Source of the DNA: Kluyvera genomosp. 1
Lineage (GTDB): Bacteria > Pseudomonadota > Gammaproteobacteria > Enterobacterales > Enterobacteriaceae
Direction of reading: 5' to 3'
Length of the DNA stretch: 64,000 nt
Assembly (NCBI RefSeq): GCF_001266615.1
Contig: NZ_LGHZ01000032.1
Location: 62,001 to 126,000, forward strand
This document shows, piece by piece, positions 16,351 to 25,882 of the stretch. Made by a program: the position numbers and the translations under genes. How positions within the stretch are numbered: position 1 is the stretch's first letter; each line of letters starts with the position of its first letter. The notes beneath the pieces were generated by a model. That model did no database searches. It was not told the DNA's origin and saw only the letters and a list, made by a program, of their open reading frames with translations.

Positions 16351-18300
16351 ATGAATATTTTAGGTTTTTTCCAGCGACTGGGTAGGGCGTTACAGCTCCC
16401 TATCGCCGTGCTGCCAGTGGCGGCGCTGTTGCTGCGATTTGGTCAGCCAGATTTACTGAACGTTGCATTCATCGCGCAAGCGGGTGGATCAATCTTTGAT
16501 AACCTGGCGCTGATCTTCGCGATTGGTGTGGCATCCAGTTGGTCGAAAGACAACGCGGGTTCGGCAGCATTGGCGGGGGCGGTGGGTTATTTCGTCCTCA
16601 CGAAAGCGATGGTTACCATCAACCCAGCGATTAACATGGGTGTGCTGGCAGGTATCATTACCGGTCTGGTCGGCGGTGCCGCGTATAACCGTTGGGCCGG
16701 TATCAAGCTGCCTGACTTCCTGAGCTTCTTCGGTGGCAAACGCTTCGTGCCAATCGCGACCGGCTTCTTCTGTCTGGTGCTGGCTGCCATCTTCGGCTAC
16801 GTATGGCCGCCGGTGCAGAACGCAATCCATGCTGGTGGTGAATGGATCGTTGGCGCAGGTGCGCTGGGTTCCGGTATCTTCGGTTTCATCAACCGTCTGC
16901 TGATCCCAACCGGTCTGCACCAGGTGCTGAACACCATCGCCTGGTTCCAGATTGGTGAGTTCACCAACGCGGCTGGCGCAGTGTTCCACGGTGACATCAA
17001 CCGCTTCTATGCGGGTGACGGCACTGCGGGTATGTTCATGTCCGGCTTCTTCCCAATCATGATGTTTGGTCTGCCGGGCGCGGCGCTGGCGATGTACTTC
17101 GCGGCACCAAAAGAACGTCGTCCAATGGTTGGCGGTATGCTGCTGTCCGTTGCGGTTACCGCGTTCCTGACTGGTGTTACCGAGCCGCTGGAATTCCTGT
17201 TCATGTTCCTGGCTCCGCTGCTGTACCTCCTGCACGCGATTCTGACCGGTGTAAGCCTGTTTATCGCAACGCTGTTGGGTATTCATGCTGGCTTCTCCTT
17301 CTCCGCAGGCGCTATCGACTATGTGTTGATGTACAGCCTGCCGGCAGCAAGTAAGAACGTCTGGATGCTGGTAGTCATGGGCCTCGTGTTCTTCGTTATC
17401 TACTTCGTGCTGTTCAGCGTGGTTATTCGCATGTTTAACCTGAAAACACCTGGCCGCGAAGACAAAGACGACAACGTCGTGACTGAAGAAGCGAACAGCA
17501 ACACGGAAGAAGGTCTGAACCAACTGGCAACTAGCTATATTGCAGCCGTTGGCGGTACTGACAACCTGAAAGCGATTGATGCTTGTATTACCCGTCTGCG
17601 TCTGACCGTGGGTGATTCCGCTAAGGTGAGCGATGCGATGTGCAAACGTCTGGGCGCTTCCGGTGTGGTGAAACTGAACAAACAGACCATCCAGGTCATT
17701 GTCGGTGCAAAAGCTGAGTCAATCGGTGATGCGATGAAGAAAGTGGTTGCGCGTGGCCCAGTGGCAGCAGCAGCGGCTGAAAGCGCTCCGGCAGCAGCGA
17801 CCGCCGCGGTAAAACCGCAGGCAGTGGCTAACGCGGCGACCATTGAAACCCTGGTCTCTCCAATTACCGGCGACATCGTGGCTCTGGAACAGGTGCCTGA
17901 CGAAGCGTTCGCCAGCAAAGCAGTAGGCGATGGCGTAGCGGTAAAACCAACGGATAAAACTGTGGTTTCACCAGCAGCAGGTACCATCGTGAAAATCTTT
18001 AACACCAACCACGCGTTCTGTCTGGAAACCGATAAAGGGGCAGAGATCGTTGTCCATATGGGTATCGATACCGTTGCGCTGGAAGGTAAAGGCTTTAAAC
18101 GTCTGGTCGAAGAGGGTGCGGAAGTGGTTGCGGGTCAGCCAATCCTGGAAATGGATCTGGATTTCCTCAACGCCAACGCTCGCTCAATGATTAGCCCGGT
18201 TGTTTGCAGCAACAGCGATGATTTCGGTGCACTGGTTATTAAAGCCGAAGGTCACGTGGTTGCGGGTCAAACACCACTGTATGAGATTAAAGGTAAATAA
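16351..18300 (+). CDS. nagE: PTS N-acetylglucosamine transporter EIICBA
   Basis: Fused phosphotransferase permease that imports and phosphorylates GlcNAc. Residues 1-370 are the membrane IIC domain; the IIB domain carries Cys412 in DACITRLRLTV; after an Ala/Pro/Val-rich linker (about 470-500) the IIA domain carries His569 in VVHMGIDTV. The 649 residues compare with 648 in E. coli. The ATG follows a GGGGGAAT site. It is transcribed alone, opposite nagBACD, and ends at a strong terminator. Confidence 0.97.
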   Translation: MNILGFFQRLGRALQLPIAVLPVAALLLRFGQPDLLNVAFIAQAGGSIFDNLALIFAIGVASSWSKDNAGSAALAGAVGYFVLTKAMVTINPAINMGVLAGIITGLVGGAAYNRWAGIKLPDFLSFFGGKRFVPIATGFFCLVLAAIFGYVWPPVQNAIHAGGEWIVGAGALGSGIFGFINRLLIPTGLHQVLNTIAWFQIGEFTNAAGAVFHGDINRFYAGDGTAGMFMSGFFPIMMFGLPGAALAMYFAAPKERRPMVGGMLLSVAVTAFLTGVTEPLEFLFMFLAPLLYLLHAILTGVSLFIATLLGIHAGFSFSAGAIDYVLMYSLPAASKNVWMLVVMGLVFFVIYFVLFSVVIRMFNLKTPGREDKDDNVVTEEANSNTEEGLNQLATSYIAAVGGTDNLKAIDACITRLRLTVGDSAKVSDAMCKRLGASGVVKLNKQTIQVIVGAKAESIGDAMKKVVARGPVAAAAAESAPAAATAAVKPQAVANAATIETLVSPITGDIVALEQVPDEAFASKAVGDGVAVKPTDKTVVSPAAGTIVKIFNTNHAFCLETDKGAEIVVHMGIDTVALEGKGFKRLVEEGAEVVAGQPILEMDLDFLNANARSMISPVVCSNSDDFGALVIKAEGHVVAGQTPLYEIKGK

Positions 18301-18330
18301 TCGCTCCTGAGTAAAGTTGATTAATGCCTT

Positions 18331-18366
18331 AAGCGGCGGGGGAAATCCTCCGCCGCTTTTTTTTTG
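18331..18366 (+). terminator. nagE terminator
   Basis: AGCGGCGG(GGG)AAATCC(T)CCGCCGCT forms a GC-rich stem followed by nine Ts, about 30 bp after the nagE stop. Confidence 0.9.
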
Positions 18367-18485
18367 CAGCAATTTGCCCCAATATTTTCGTTTGCGACAT
18401 TTTTTGCGTAACTAAAGGTTGTCAGTCCGTCCGGCTTATAAGATCATATGCCGTTATACGTTGTTTACGCTTTGAGGAATCTACG

Positions 18486-20144
18486 ATGAGTGAGGCTGAA
18501 GCCCGCCCGACAAACTTTATTCGTCAGATCATTGACGAAGATCTGGCTACCGGTAAGCACACTACGGTGCATACTCGTTTTCCGCCAGAGCCAAATGGCT
18601 ATCTGCACATCGGCCATGCGAAATCTATCTGCCTGAACTTCGGCATTGCGCAAGACTACCAGGGCCAGTGCAACCTGCGTTTCGATGACACCAACCCGGT
18701 TAAAGAAGACATCGAATACGTTGAGTCCATCAAAAACGACGTCGAGTGGTTAGGTTTTCACTGGTCTGGCAATGTTCGCTACTCCTCTGATTACTTCGAT
18801 CAGCTGCATGCCTATGCGGTAGAACTTATCAATAAAGGTCTGGCCTACGTCGATGAACTGACGCCAGAACAAATCCGCGAATACCGCGGCTCGCTGACCG
18901 CACCGGGCAAAAACAGCCCATTCCGCGATCGCAGCGTGGAAGAGAACCTGGCGCTGTTCGAAAAAATGCGTACCGGTGGCTTCGAAGAAGGCAAAGCCTG
19001 TCTGCGCGCCAAAATCGATATGGCATCCTCTTTTGTCGTGATGCGGGATCCGGTTCTGTACCGTATTAAATTTGCCGATCACCATCAGACCGGCACCAAG
19101 TGGTGCATCTATCCGATGTACGACTTCACCCACTGCATCAGCGATGCGCTGGAAGGGATTACGCACTCGCTGTGTACTCTGGAGTTCCAGGACAACCGTC
19201 GCCTGTATGACTGGGTTCTCGACAACATCACGATCCCGGTTCACCCGCGTCAGTACGAATTCTCGCGCCTGAATCTGGAATACACCGTGATGTCCAAGCG
19301 TAAGCTGAACCAGCTGGTGACCGAGAAGCACGTTGAAGGTTGGGACGATCCGCGTATGCCGACCATTTCTGGTCTGCGTCGTCGCGGTTACACCGCGGCT
19401 GCTATCCGTGAATTCTGCAAACGCATCGGCGTGACCAAGCAGGATAACACCATTGAGATGGCGTCTCTGGAATCCTGTATTCGTGAGGATCTGAACGAAA
19501 ACGCCCCGCGCGCAATGGCGGTTATCGATCCAGTGAAACTGGTTATCGAAAACTATCCGCAGGGCGAAAGCGAAATGGTCTCCATGCCTAACCATCCGAA
19601 CAAACCGGAAATGGGTAGCCGTGAAGTGCCGTTCAGCGCAGAGATCTGGATTGACCGTGCTGACTTCCGTGAAGAAGCAAACAAACAGTACAAGCGTCTG
19701 GTCATGGGTAAAGAAGTGCGTCTGCGCAATGCCTATGTCATCAAGGCCGAGCGCGTAGAGAAAGATGCCGAAGGTAATATCACTACCATCTTCTGTACTT
19801 ACGATGCCGAGACTCTGAGCAAAGATCCGGCCGATGGCCGTAAAGTGAAAGGCGTGATTCACTGGGTGAGTGCACAGCATGCGCTGCCGATTGAAATTCG
19901 TCTGTACGATCGTCTGTTCAGCGTGCCAAACCCAGGTGCAGAGGAAGATTTCCTGTCAGTGATGAACCCAGAATCATTGGTTATCACTCAGGGCTACGGT
20001 GAGCCGTCTCTGCAGGCCGCTGAGGCCAGCAAAGCATATCAGTTCGAGCGAGAGGGTTACTTCTGCCTCGACAGTCGTTACAGCACCGCTGAGAAGCTGG
20101 TATTTAACCGCACCGTCGGTTTACGTGATACCTGGGTTGGCTAA
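18486..20144 (+). CDS. glnS: glutaminyl-tRNA synthetase
   Basis: Class I aminoacyl-tRNA synthetase that charges tRNA-Gln, including the two tRNA-Gln genes in this window. The HIGH motif is HIGHAKS near residue 40 and the KMSKS-type loop is VMSKRKL near residue 268. The 552-residue length is close to E. coli (554). The C-terminal anticodon-binding beta barrels are complete. Monocistronic between the nagE terminator and its own terminator. Confidence 0.98.
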   Translation: MSEAEARPTNFIRQIIDEDLATGKHTTVHTRFPPEPNGYLHIGHAKSICLNFGIAQDYQGQCNLRFDDTNPVKEDIEYVESIKNDVEWLGFHWSGNVRYSSDYFDQLHAYAVELINKGLAYVDELTPEQIREYRGSLTAPGKNSPFRDRSVEENLALFEKMRTGGFEEGKACLRAKIDMASSFVVMRDPVLYRIKFADHHQTGTKWCIYPMYDFTHCISDALEGITHSLCTLEFQDNRRLYDWVLDNITIPVHPRQYEFSRLNLEYTVMSKRKLNQLVTEKHVEGWDDPRMPTISGLRRRGYTAAAIREFCKRIGVTKQDNTIEMASLESCIREDLNENAPRAMAVIDPVKLVIENYPQGESEMVSMPNHPNKPEMGSREVPFSAEIWIDRADFREEANKQYKRLVMGKEVRLRNAYVIKAERVEKDAEGNITTIFCTYDAETLSKDPADGRKVKGVIHWVSAQHALPIEIRLYDRLFSVPNPGAEEDFLSVMNPESLVITQGYGEPSLQAAEASKAYQFEREGYFCLDSRYSTAEKLVFNRTVGLRDTWVG

Positions 20145-20159
20145 ATTGCCACCTCGTTG

Positions 20160-20190
20160 TAAAAACGCCGCTCCTGCGGCGTTTTTTTTT
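20160..20190 (+). terminator. glnS terminator
   Basis: AAAACGCCGC, a TCCT loop and GCGGCGTTTTTTTTT form a classical Rho-independent hairpin just after glnS. Confidence 0.9.
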
Positions 20191-20436
20191 AATCGTCTAT
20201 TGCCCAATCCTATCTGTATAGATTCGCGCAGCGAATTAATACAAATATTCGACATCTGATAGTGGCCTCTCCCGCCTGGCATCTTGCCTGAGTTATGTGA
20301 TGTAAACGGTCTCATTAACATTTGTCCCAGAGCCCGCAAGGGTTGACGAAAAAAATGTTAACAACGCACTCCGTTACACATTGAAACCAAATATGTGCGC
20401 TTTGTCATAATCCTGCACTCTTGTTGCGGAAAAGAA

Positions 20437-20462
20437 TTGATAATTCGCGTCGCGAAAAATAG
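20437..20462. promoter_or_regulatory. NagC-operator-like site upstream of chiP
   Basis: The imperfect palindrome ATTCGCG-T-CGCGAAAAAT with AT-rich flanks lies about 110 bp before the chiP start. NagC represses chiP in E. coli, and this is the best matching element in the 424-bp glnS-chiP gap. The rest of the gap holds the AT-rich chiP promoter and leader and no ORF. Confidence 0.55.
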
Positions 20463-20550
20463 TCTATCGGTGTAGTGAACACCATTTTCCAGAAGTTCAT
20501 TTTTTTAAAGTTTTTATTTTTTGCCTCTGCTTTGCGGCGGCATTTTAAAA

Positions 20551-20562
20551 GTCAAAGAGGAT
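20551..20562 (+). promoter_or_regulatory. ChiX sRNA target over the chiP ribosome-binding site
   Basis: GTCAAAGAGGAT in the chiP leader is complementary to the CCUCUUUGAC seed of the ChiX (MicM) small RNA and includes the Shine-Dalgarno AGAGG. In E. coli and Salmonella ChiX silences chiP here unless chitooligosaccharides induce a decoy. The ChiX gene itself is not in this window. Confidence 0.65.
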
Positions 20563-20568
20563 ATAACT

Positions 20569-21975
20569 ATGCGTACGTTTAGTGGCAAACGTAGTACGCT
20601 GGCGCTGGCTATCGCCGGTGTGACAGCACTGTCAGGCTTTGCAATGACGCCGGAAGCAAAAGCAGAAGGGTTCATTGACGACTCATCATTAACCGGCGGC
20701 ATCTATTACTGGCAGCGTGAGCGTGACCGTAAAGATGTAACCGACCACGATAAATATAAAACCAACCTGTCTCACTCCACATGGAACGCCAACCTCGACT
20801 TCCAGTCTGGCTATGCTGCCGATATGTTCGGTATCGATATTGCGGCGTTCACCGCCATTGAAATGGCGGAAAGTAGCGAAAGCGGCCACCCGAACGAAAT
20901 CGCGTTCTCTGCTAAAAACAAAGGCTACAGCGAAGACTACAGCGGCGATAAATCCGGTATCAGTCTGTATAAAGCGGCCGCGAAATTCAAACTCGGTCCA
21001 GCCTGGGCTCGTGCGGGTTACATCCAGCCAACCGGTCAGACTCTGTTAGCCCCACACTGGAGCTTCATGCCAGGTACCTATCAGGGTGCTGAAGCCGGTG
21101 CCAACTTTGACTACGGCGACAACGGTGCACTGAGCTTCTCCTACATGTGGACCAACGAGTATAAGGCGCCTTGGCACCTGGAAATGGATAACTTCTATCA
21201 GAACGATAAGAAGACCAAGGTCGACTACCTGCACTCCATCGGTGCTAAATACGATTTCAAAAATAACCTGGTGCTGGAAGCGGCATTTGGTCAGGCAGAA
21301 GGCTACGTTGATCAGTACTTCGCCAAAGGTAGCTATAAATTTGATATTCCTGGCGGCCCGCTGACCACCAGCTATCAGTTCTACGGTACCCGTGACAAAG
21401 TCAGCGATCACGGCGTGAACGATATTTACGACGGCACCGCATGGTTGCAGGCGTTAACCTTCGGCTACAAGCTGAAAGAGGTCTTCGACTTCCGTCTGGA
21501 AGGGACCTGGGTTAAAGCGGAAGGCCAGCAGGGCTACTTCCTGCAGCGTATGACCCCAACTTACGCGTCCTCCAACGGTCGTCTGGATATCTGGTGGGAT
21601 AACCGTTCTGACTTCAACGCCAACGGCGAAAAAGCAGTGTTCTTCGGTACCATGTATGACCTGAAAAACTGGGATCTCCCGGGCTGGGCAGTGGGCGCGT
21701 CCTACGTCTATGCATGGGATGCTAAACCTGCGACCTGGCAGATGAACCCAGATGCCTACTACGACAAAAACAACAAAATCAAAGAGTCTGCTTACAGCCT
21801 CGATGTGGCTTACACCGTTCAGGATGGCCGCGCGAAAGGGACTCTGTTCAAACTGCACTTCACGCAGTATGACAACCACTCCGACATCCCAAGCTGGGGC
21901 GGTGGTTACGGCAACATCTTCCAGGACGAGCGTGACGTGAAATTCATGGTTATCGCCCCGTTCACTATTTTCTGA
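20569..21975 (+). CDS. chiP: chitoporin ChiP (OprD-family outer-membrane porin)
   Basis: Outer-membrane channel for chitooligosaccharides. The ATG at 20569 follows AGAGGATAT and gives 468 residues, as in E. coli; the longer upstream frame lacks a ribosome-binding site. Residues 1-32 are a Sec signal peptide (MRTFSGKRS, hydrophobic [13 protein letters not shown], cleavage after AKA). The mature part shows alternating beta-barrel strands rich in Tyr, Trp and Asp and ends in Phe (VIAPFTIF), the outer-membrane C-terminal signature. It is followed by the lipoprotein gene chiQ and is controlled by NagC and ChiX. Confidence 0.95.
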   Translation: MRTFSGKRSTLALAIAGVTALSGFAMTPEAKAEGFIDDSSLTGGIYYWQRERDRKDVTDHDKYKTNLSHSTWNANLDFQSGYAADMFGIDIAAFTAIEMAESSESGHPNEIAFSAKNKGYSEDYSGDKSGISLYKAAAKFKLGPAWARAGYIQPTGQTLLAPHWSFMPGTYQGAEAGANFDYGDNGALSFSYMWTNEYKAPWHLEMDNFYQNDKKTKVDYLHSIGAKYDFKNNLVLEAAFGQAEGYVDQYFAKGSYKFDIPGGPLTTSYQFYGTRDKVSDHGVNDIYDGTAWLQALTFGYKLKEVFDFRLEGTWVKAEGQQGYFLQRMTPTYASSNGRLDIWWDNRSDFNANGEKAVFFGTMYDLKNWDLPGWAVGASYVYAWDAKPATWQMNPDAYYDKNNKIKESAYSLDVAYTVQDGRAKGTLFKLHFTQYDNHSDIPSWGGGYGNIFQDERDVKFMVIAPFTIF

Positions 21976-22025
21976 TGCATGACGCGGCAGGGGGAAACCT
22001 CTGCCGCCGCTAAGAGGTTCATCGC

Positions 22026-22361
22026 ATGAAAAAATTGATTATTGTTGCCTTAATGGCTGCTGGCCTTACCGCTTGCGCGCAATCACCTGCACCGAAAGAA
22101 GACACGAAACTGAAAGATGCTTATAGCGCCTGTATCAACACGGCAGAAGGTAACCCGGATAAAATCCAGGCCTGCCAGAGCGTGTTAAATGTGCTGAAGC
22201 AAGATAAGAAACACGAGCAGTTCGCTAATCAGGAAAGCGTGCGCGTGATGGATTATCAGCAGTGCATCCTGGCAAGAAAAACGGGTAACGATCAGGCCGT
22301 TGCGAGCAAATGCGATAAGATTTGGCAGGAAATTCGCAGCAACAATACGCCACAGAAATAA
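22026..22361 (+). CDS. chiQ: ChiQ lipoprotein
   Basis: A 111-residue predicted lipoprotein: signal sequence MKKLIIVALMAAGLTAC with lipobox LTAC (Cys17), then a Cys- and Lys-rich periplasmic domain. It is the conserved partner of chiP (E. coli ybfN), 50 bp downstream, and probably cotranscribed. Its precise role in chitooligosaccharide uptake is not established. Confidence 0.9.
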   Translation: MKKLIIVALMAAGLTACAQSPAPKEDTKLKDAYSACINTAEGNPDKIQACQSVLNVLKQDKKHEQFANQESVRVMDYQQCILARKTGNDQAVASKCDKIWQEIRSNNTPQK

Positions 22362-22378
22362 CGTCTCTCGACGAACGG

Positions 22379-22409
22379 AAAAACCGCTGCTTGCAGCGGT
22401 TTTTTTTAT
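22379..22409 (+). terminator. chiPQ terminator
   Basis: AAAACCGCTGC-TT-GCAGCGGTTTTTTTT forms a stable hairpin with a U-run after chiQ. Confidence 0.88.
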
Positions 22410-22430
22410 GTCTGAAGCCAAAAGCGGGGC

Positions 22431-22463
22431 AAAAAAAACCAGCGCATAATGGCTGGCTTTTTG
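22431..22463 (-). terminator. fur terminator
   Basis: On the minus strand, AAAAAGCCAGC and GCTGGTTTTTTTT arms form a hairpin followed by eight Ts, just after the fur stop codon. Confidence 0.75.
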
Positions 22464-22478
22464 ACGAACGGTGAGTCG

Positions 22479-22931
22479 TTATTTTTCGACGCCGTCGTGA
22501 GCGTGTTCATCTTCGCGGCAGTCGCCTTCAGCGCAGTGGCCGTAAAGATACAGACTGTGGTTGGTTAAGCGAATTCCGTACTTGGTGGCAATTTCGCGCT
22601 GACGCGCTTCGATGGAATCATCGCTGAATTCGATAACTTTGCCGCAGTCGAGGCAGATCAGGTGATCGTGGTGATGCTGCTGGGTCAGTTCGAATACGGA
22701 TTTGCCGCCTTCGAAATTATGACGAGTCACGATGCCAGCGTCATCAAACTGGTTCAGTACGCGGTAAACCGTGGCTAAACCGATCTCTTCACCCATGTCG
22801 ATCAGGCGTTTGTATAAGTCTTCCGCGCTGACATGGTGGTTATGAGGTTCCTGAAGAACTTCCAGAATCTTTAACCGTGGAAGTGTGACTTTCAGGCCAG
22901 CCTTCTTTAATGCGGTATTATTGTCAGTCAT
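22479..22931 (-). CDS. fur: ferric uptake regulator Fur
   Basis: Iron-responsive repressor. The N-terminal winged helix includes VTLPRLKILEVLQ and the recognition segment GLATVYRVLNQFDDAG; the hinge and metal sites are HHHDHLICLDCGKVIEF (residues 86-102) and the C-terminal CAEGDCREDEHAHD. It has 150 residues against 148 in E. coli. The upstream peptide uof overlaps its start, which couples Fur translation to RyhB-sensitive uof translation in E. coli. It lies downstream of fldA on the same strand. It could control the fez-like locus if the site there is real. Confidence 0.98.
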   Translation of the reverse strand: MTDNNTALKKAGLKVTLPRLKILEVLQEPHNHHVSAEDLYKRLIDMGEEIGLATVYRVLNQFDDAGIVTRHNFEGGKSVFELTQQHHHDHLICLDCGKVIEFSDDSIEARQREIATKYGIRLTNHSLYLYGHCAEGDCREDEHAHDGVEK

Positions 22932-23013
22932 GCGGAATCTGTCCTGTTGCTAAACGATTAACTTCCATCAGCGAAAGTTTCACAGAGAATGCACCCGAAT
23001 TAATGCGTCTCAT
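22924..23013 (-). CDS. uof: Uof, upstream peptide of fur
   Basis: A 29-residue ORF (begins MRRINSGAF, ends TGQIPHD) whose TGA lies inside the first codons of fur, an 8-base overlap in another frame. The position and size match the E. coli uof (28 codons), through which the RyhB sRNA lowers Fur synthesis by translational coupling. It is too short for routine ORF calling. The ATG lies within a Fur-box-like TATAATGAGACGCATTA promoter segment. A shorter GTG-started version (from VKLSLMEV) cannot be excluded. Confidence 0.75.
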   Translation of the reverse strand: MRRINSGAFSVKLSLMEVNRLATGQIPHD

Positions 23014-23042
23014 TATAGAATGGCCCTATCAAAATGAAAACA
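23001..23042 (-). promoter_or_regulatory. fur/uof promoter with Fur-box-like element
   Basis: On the minus strand TTTTCA and TATAAT are spaced 17 bp, and the -10 overlaps TATAATGAGACGCATTAAT, which agrees with the Fur consensus at 13 of 19 positions by my count. This suggests the usual autoregulation. The -10 overlaps the proposed uof start, so either the uof start is further downstream or another promoter, such as fldA read-through, supplies that message. Confidence 0.5.
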
Positions 23043-23227
23043 GCAAGGCCCGGGTAAGCTAAGCTTTCAAAAACGAGGCTTCACCGACAAACTGAGCGAT
23101 GAACCTGCGCCAAATCTGAAGATATTGTACAGGTATGCGATAAAAAGTTAAAAATTTGTAGCTATTATTTTAATTGCTTTTACCTATTAATGAGGTGCGA
23201 TTCAATAATCACACCTCATTATCGCGA

Positions 23228-23758
23228 TTACGCGTTTTTGATCTCTTCCAGGTGCAGCTCTTCGGCAACCTGCTTAACCCACTTCTCAACGCGCTCTGCG
23301 GTCAGTTCTGGCTGACGATCTTCGTCAATTGCCAGACCGACGAAGTGATCGTCATCGGCAAGACCTTTGGACGCTTCGAAATGGTAACCGGCGGTCGGCC
23401 AGTGGCCGACGATGGTTGCACCACGTGGTTCAATAATGTCGCGAATGGTGCCCAGGGCATCACAGAAATATTCTGCGTAGTCTTCCTGGTCGCCGCAGCC
23501 AAACAGCGCAACCAGTTTGCCGTTGAAATCCACTTCTTCCAGGGTTGGGAAGAAATCATCCCAATCGCACTGTGCTTCACCGTAGTACCAGGTTGGGATG
23601 CCCAGCAGCAGGATATCGAATGCTTCCAGATCCTCTTTGCTGCTCTTGGCGATGTCATGAACGTCAGCGACATCTTTACCCAGCTGTTTCTGAATCATTT
23701 TTGCGATATTTTCGGTGTTTCCGGTATCGCTACCGAAGAAGATGCCAACGATTGCCAT
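23228..23758 (-). CDS. fldA: flavodoxin 1
   Basis: Essential low-potential FMN electron carrier (for IspG/IspH, BioB, MetH, pyruvate formate-lyase activation). The ATG at 23758 gives 176 residues, the E. coli length, beginning [21 protein letters not shown], where SDTGNTE is the FMN phosphate loop; [17 protein letters not shown] and [12 protein letters not shown] are the other flavin loops. The open frame continues upstream to 23941, but that extension is not conserved. The neighbours fur downstream and ybfE upstream are as in E. coli. Confidence 0.97.
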   Translation of the reverse strand: MAIVGIFFGSDTGNTENIAKMIQKQLGKDVADVHDIAKSSKEDLEAFDILLLGIPTWYYGEAQCDWDDFFPTLEEVDFNGKLVALFGCGDQEDYAEYFCDALGTIRDIIEPRGATIVGHWPTAGYHFEASKGLADDDHFVGLAIDEDRQPELTAERVEKWVKQVAEELHLEEIKNA

Positions 23759-23909
23759 GAGTAAAATAACCTCTTGAAACTTAATGATATGGTGGTGGCT
23801 TATTGCCCACAGATAAGGGCAATGATAGCAGAACAGGTCAAGGTGCGGAAACAGCAATCGTGCCGTACTGCACACTCTGCTACATGAAAGCGTGTTTTGG
23901 GGGGATTTT

Positions 23910-24203
23910 TCAGACTTTCCCTTGTCCGTGCAGCAGCGCAAGCTGGTTCATCAACATCTCTTCGATGAGTTCGCTACGGCTCATATCACGGGCAGTCGCC
24001 AGCTCGTTGAGTGCATCAACGGCATCGTTGTTCAGCTTCAGCTCGACGCGCTTAAGCCCGCGAACTTTATCGCGTTTTAGCTGGTTGCGCTTATTGATGC
24101 GGAGCTGTTCGTCACGCGAAAGCGGATTGGTTTTTGGTCTTCCCGGGCGACGCTCATTTGCGAACAAATCTAGTGTCGTACGGTCCGTTTGTTCTTTTGC
24201 CAT
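23910..24203 (-). CDS. ybfE: YbfE, ribbon-helix-helix-type small protein (SOS-associated in E. coli)
   Basis: 97 residues from the ATG at 24203 ([14 protein letters not shown]), matching E. coli YbfE in length and sequence. It is basic in the middle ([23 protein letters not shown]) and ends in a CopG/ribbon-helix-helix-like pattern ([18 protein letters not shown]), which suggests DNA binding. E. coli ybfE is listed as a LexA-regulated gene; I did not find a convincing CTG-N10-CAG box upstream here. Role unknown. Confidence 0.88.
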   Translation of the reverse strand: MAKEQTDRTTLDLFANERRPGRPKTNPLSRDEQLRINKRNQLKRDKVRGLKRVELKLNNDAVDALNELATARDMSRSELIEEMLMNQLALLHGQGKV

Positions 24204-24333
24204 GATTCTGAGTGACTTCGGGGAAAACAAGCTACCGGGCAGTGCCCAGCGCAGACAGCGCGCAATCATACATCAGTGAAACCCGCACGCCAACGACCGC
24301 GGCCATTCTGGCGCGCGGTCGATGGATTTTTAA

Positions 24334-25098
24334 TCATTCTGCGAGGTAACGGCGGATGGCGCGCAGCACGGCATCGGGTTTTTCGGCGTGAACCCAATGG
24401 CCGGCACCGGCAATCACGTGCGCTTTGGCCTGTGGAAACTGAGCTAGCAGCGAGTCACGATAGGCTTCGGTGACGTACGGCGAGTTGCCGCCGGGGATAA
24501 ACAAGGCAGGGTGATCCCATGCGGGGATGGTCTCCCAGCCGACAATATGCGGATATTGTTCCCACAGCACCGGCACATTGAAGCGCCAGGCACCATCAAC
24601 GAAGGATTTCAGCAGAAACTGAACCACGCCTTCCTCTTTGAGAAATTCCCGCATTATCGTGGCTGCCTGCTGACGTGTCGCCACGCCCGCGTTGGTGACC
24701 GCATTGATAGCGGCAAAAATCTCATCATGGCGACGGACGTGATAATCCACCGGCGCGATATCAATGGCGACAAGCTTATCGATGCGATCCGGTGCTAACG
24801 CGGTCAACGCCATGACCGCTTTTCCGCCCATGGAGTGACCGATAAGCGTGGCGGTTTCAATATTGTGCTCATCCAGCGTATCGAGGAGATCCTGCGCCAT
24901 GGCCGGATAGTTCATCTCTTCAGAACGTGGGGACAGCCCGTGGTTGCGCATGTCAACCTGGATGATATCGTGGTCGGCAACGAGATCGCGGGCAAGGATA
25001 CCGAGGTTGTCCAGGCTGCCAAACAGGCCGTGGACGAGAACGATGGGGGAATTATTGTGCAGGTTTTGTGCAGATTGCGCTCGGACATTCAATTTCAT
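24334..25098 (-). CDS. ybfF: YbfF esterase (alpha/beta hydrolase)
   Basis: Short-chain acyl/thioester hydrolase. The alpha/beta-hydrolase features are VLVHGLFGSLDN (oxyanion region, residues 20-31), nucleophile elbow GHSMGGKA (Ser near 89), a late acidic residue and catalytic His in GAGHWVHAEKPD. The 254 residues match E. coli YbfF. It heads the leftward ybfF-ybfE-fldA-uof-fur group and is divergent from seqA. Confidence 0.94.
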   Translation of the reverse strand: MKLNVRAQSAQNLHNNSPIVLVHGLFGSLDNLGILARDLVADHDIIQVDMRNHGLSPRSEEMNYPAMAQDLLDTLDEHNIETATLIGHSMGGKAVMALTALAPDRIDKLVAIDIAPVDYHVRRHDEIFAAINAVTNAGVATRQQAATIMREFLKEEGVVQFLLKSFVDGAWRFNVPVLWEQYPHIVGWETIPAWDHPALFIPGGNSPYVTEAYRDSLLAQFPQAKAHVIAGAGHWVHAEKPDAVLRAIRRYLAE

Positions 25099-25280
25099 AG
25101 CAAAGTTCTTTTTTTCGCGTTGTCGGGTTAGGGTATCATGTTGGACATTCTAACGCTCAGGGGCAAGTAAGGAACTCATCCGAATTTTGCCGCGTTCCTG
25201 GTTTGGCGCTACCCGCTGTTGGGTTTTGACTTTATAATCCCAATGAATTGTATCCAGAAAAATTATTGCACCGGATTAAG

Positions 25281-25850
25281 ATGAAAACGATCGAAGTTGA
25301 TGACGAGCTCTATCGCTATATTGCGGCTCACACTCTGCACATTGGCGAGAGCGCGTCCGACATTTTACGGCGTATGCTGAAATTCACCGCCGCTTCACAG
25401 CCTGCAGTTGCCGCAGCGCCGGTCGTCAAAGCAGAACCGGCCCCTGCGCCAGCTGCTGCTCCCGTTGCTGAAGTTAAGACGGTAAAAACGACGAAAGACA
25501 AAGTCCGCGCGATGCGTGAACTGCTGCTCTCCGACGAATATGCCGAGCAGAAAAAAGCGGTTAACCGCTTTATGCTGATCCTGACCACGCTCTATTCGCT
25601 GGACAACAAAGCGTTTGCTGAAGCGACTGAATCGCTCCATGGCCGTACCCGCGTCTATTTTGCTGCCGATGAGCAGACGTTGCTGAAAAACGGTAATCAG
25701 ACGAAACCTAAACAGGTACCGGATACGCCTTACTGGGTCATTACCAACACGAATACAGGCCGTAAATGCAGCATGGTCGAACACATCATGCAGTCAATGC
25801 AGTTCCCGGCGGAACTGATTGAAAAGGTTTGCGGTACCATCTCATACTGA
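25281..25850 (+). CDS. seqA: SeqA, replication initiation and hemimethylated-GATC sequestration protein
   Basis: Binds hemimethylated GATC sites to block reinitiation at oriC and organise new DNA. The start MKTIEVDDELYRYIAAHT is the conserved oligomerisation domain; the DNA-binding domain begins around residue 75 (MRELLLSDEYAEQKKAVNRF) and includes the GRTRVYFA and TPYWVITNTNTGRK segments. It has 189 residues against 181 in E. coli; the difference is an Ala/Pro/Val-rich linker (PAVAAAPVVKAEPAPAPAAA, residues 44-63). It lies 32 bp upstream of pgm, as in E. coli. Confidence 0.96.
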   Translation: MKTIEVDDELYRYIAAHTLHIGESASDILRRMLKFTAASQPAVAAAPVVKAEPAPAPAAAPVAEVKTVKTTKDKVRAMRELLLSDEYAEQKKAVNRFMLILTTLYSLDNKAFAEATESLHGRTRVYFAADEQTLLKNGNQTKPKQVPDTPYWVITNTNTGRKCSMVEHIMQSMQFPAELIEKVCGTISY

Positions 25851-25882
25851 CAATCTAACCCTTGCATAAGAAGGACCAGGCA

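Noticed and set aside
16489-17523. 344-codon ORF antisense to nagE, and a similar 346-codon frame antisense to speF (30282-31322)
   Set aside because: Both are opposite complete, conserved genes and rich in residues expected from reversed high-GC codons.
18750-19880. 376-codon ORF antisense to glnS
   Set aside because: Fully covered by a canonical GlnS; the antisense frame shows no motif or start signal.
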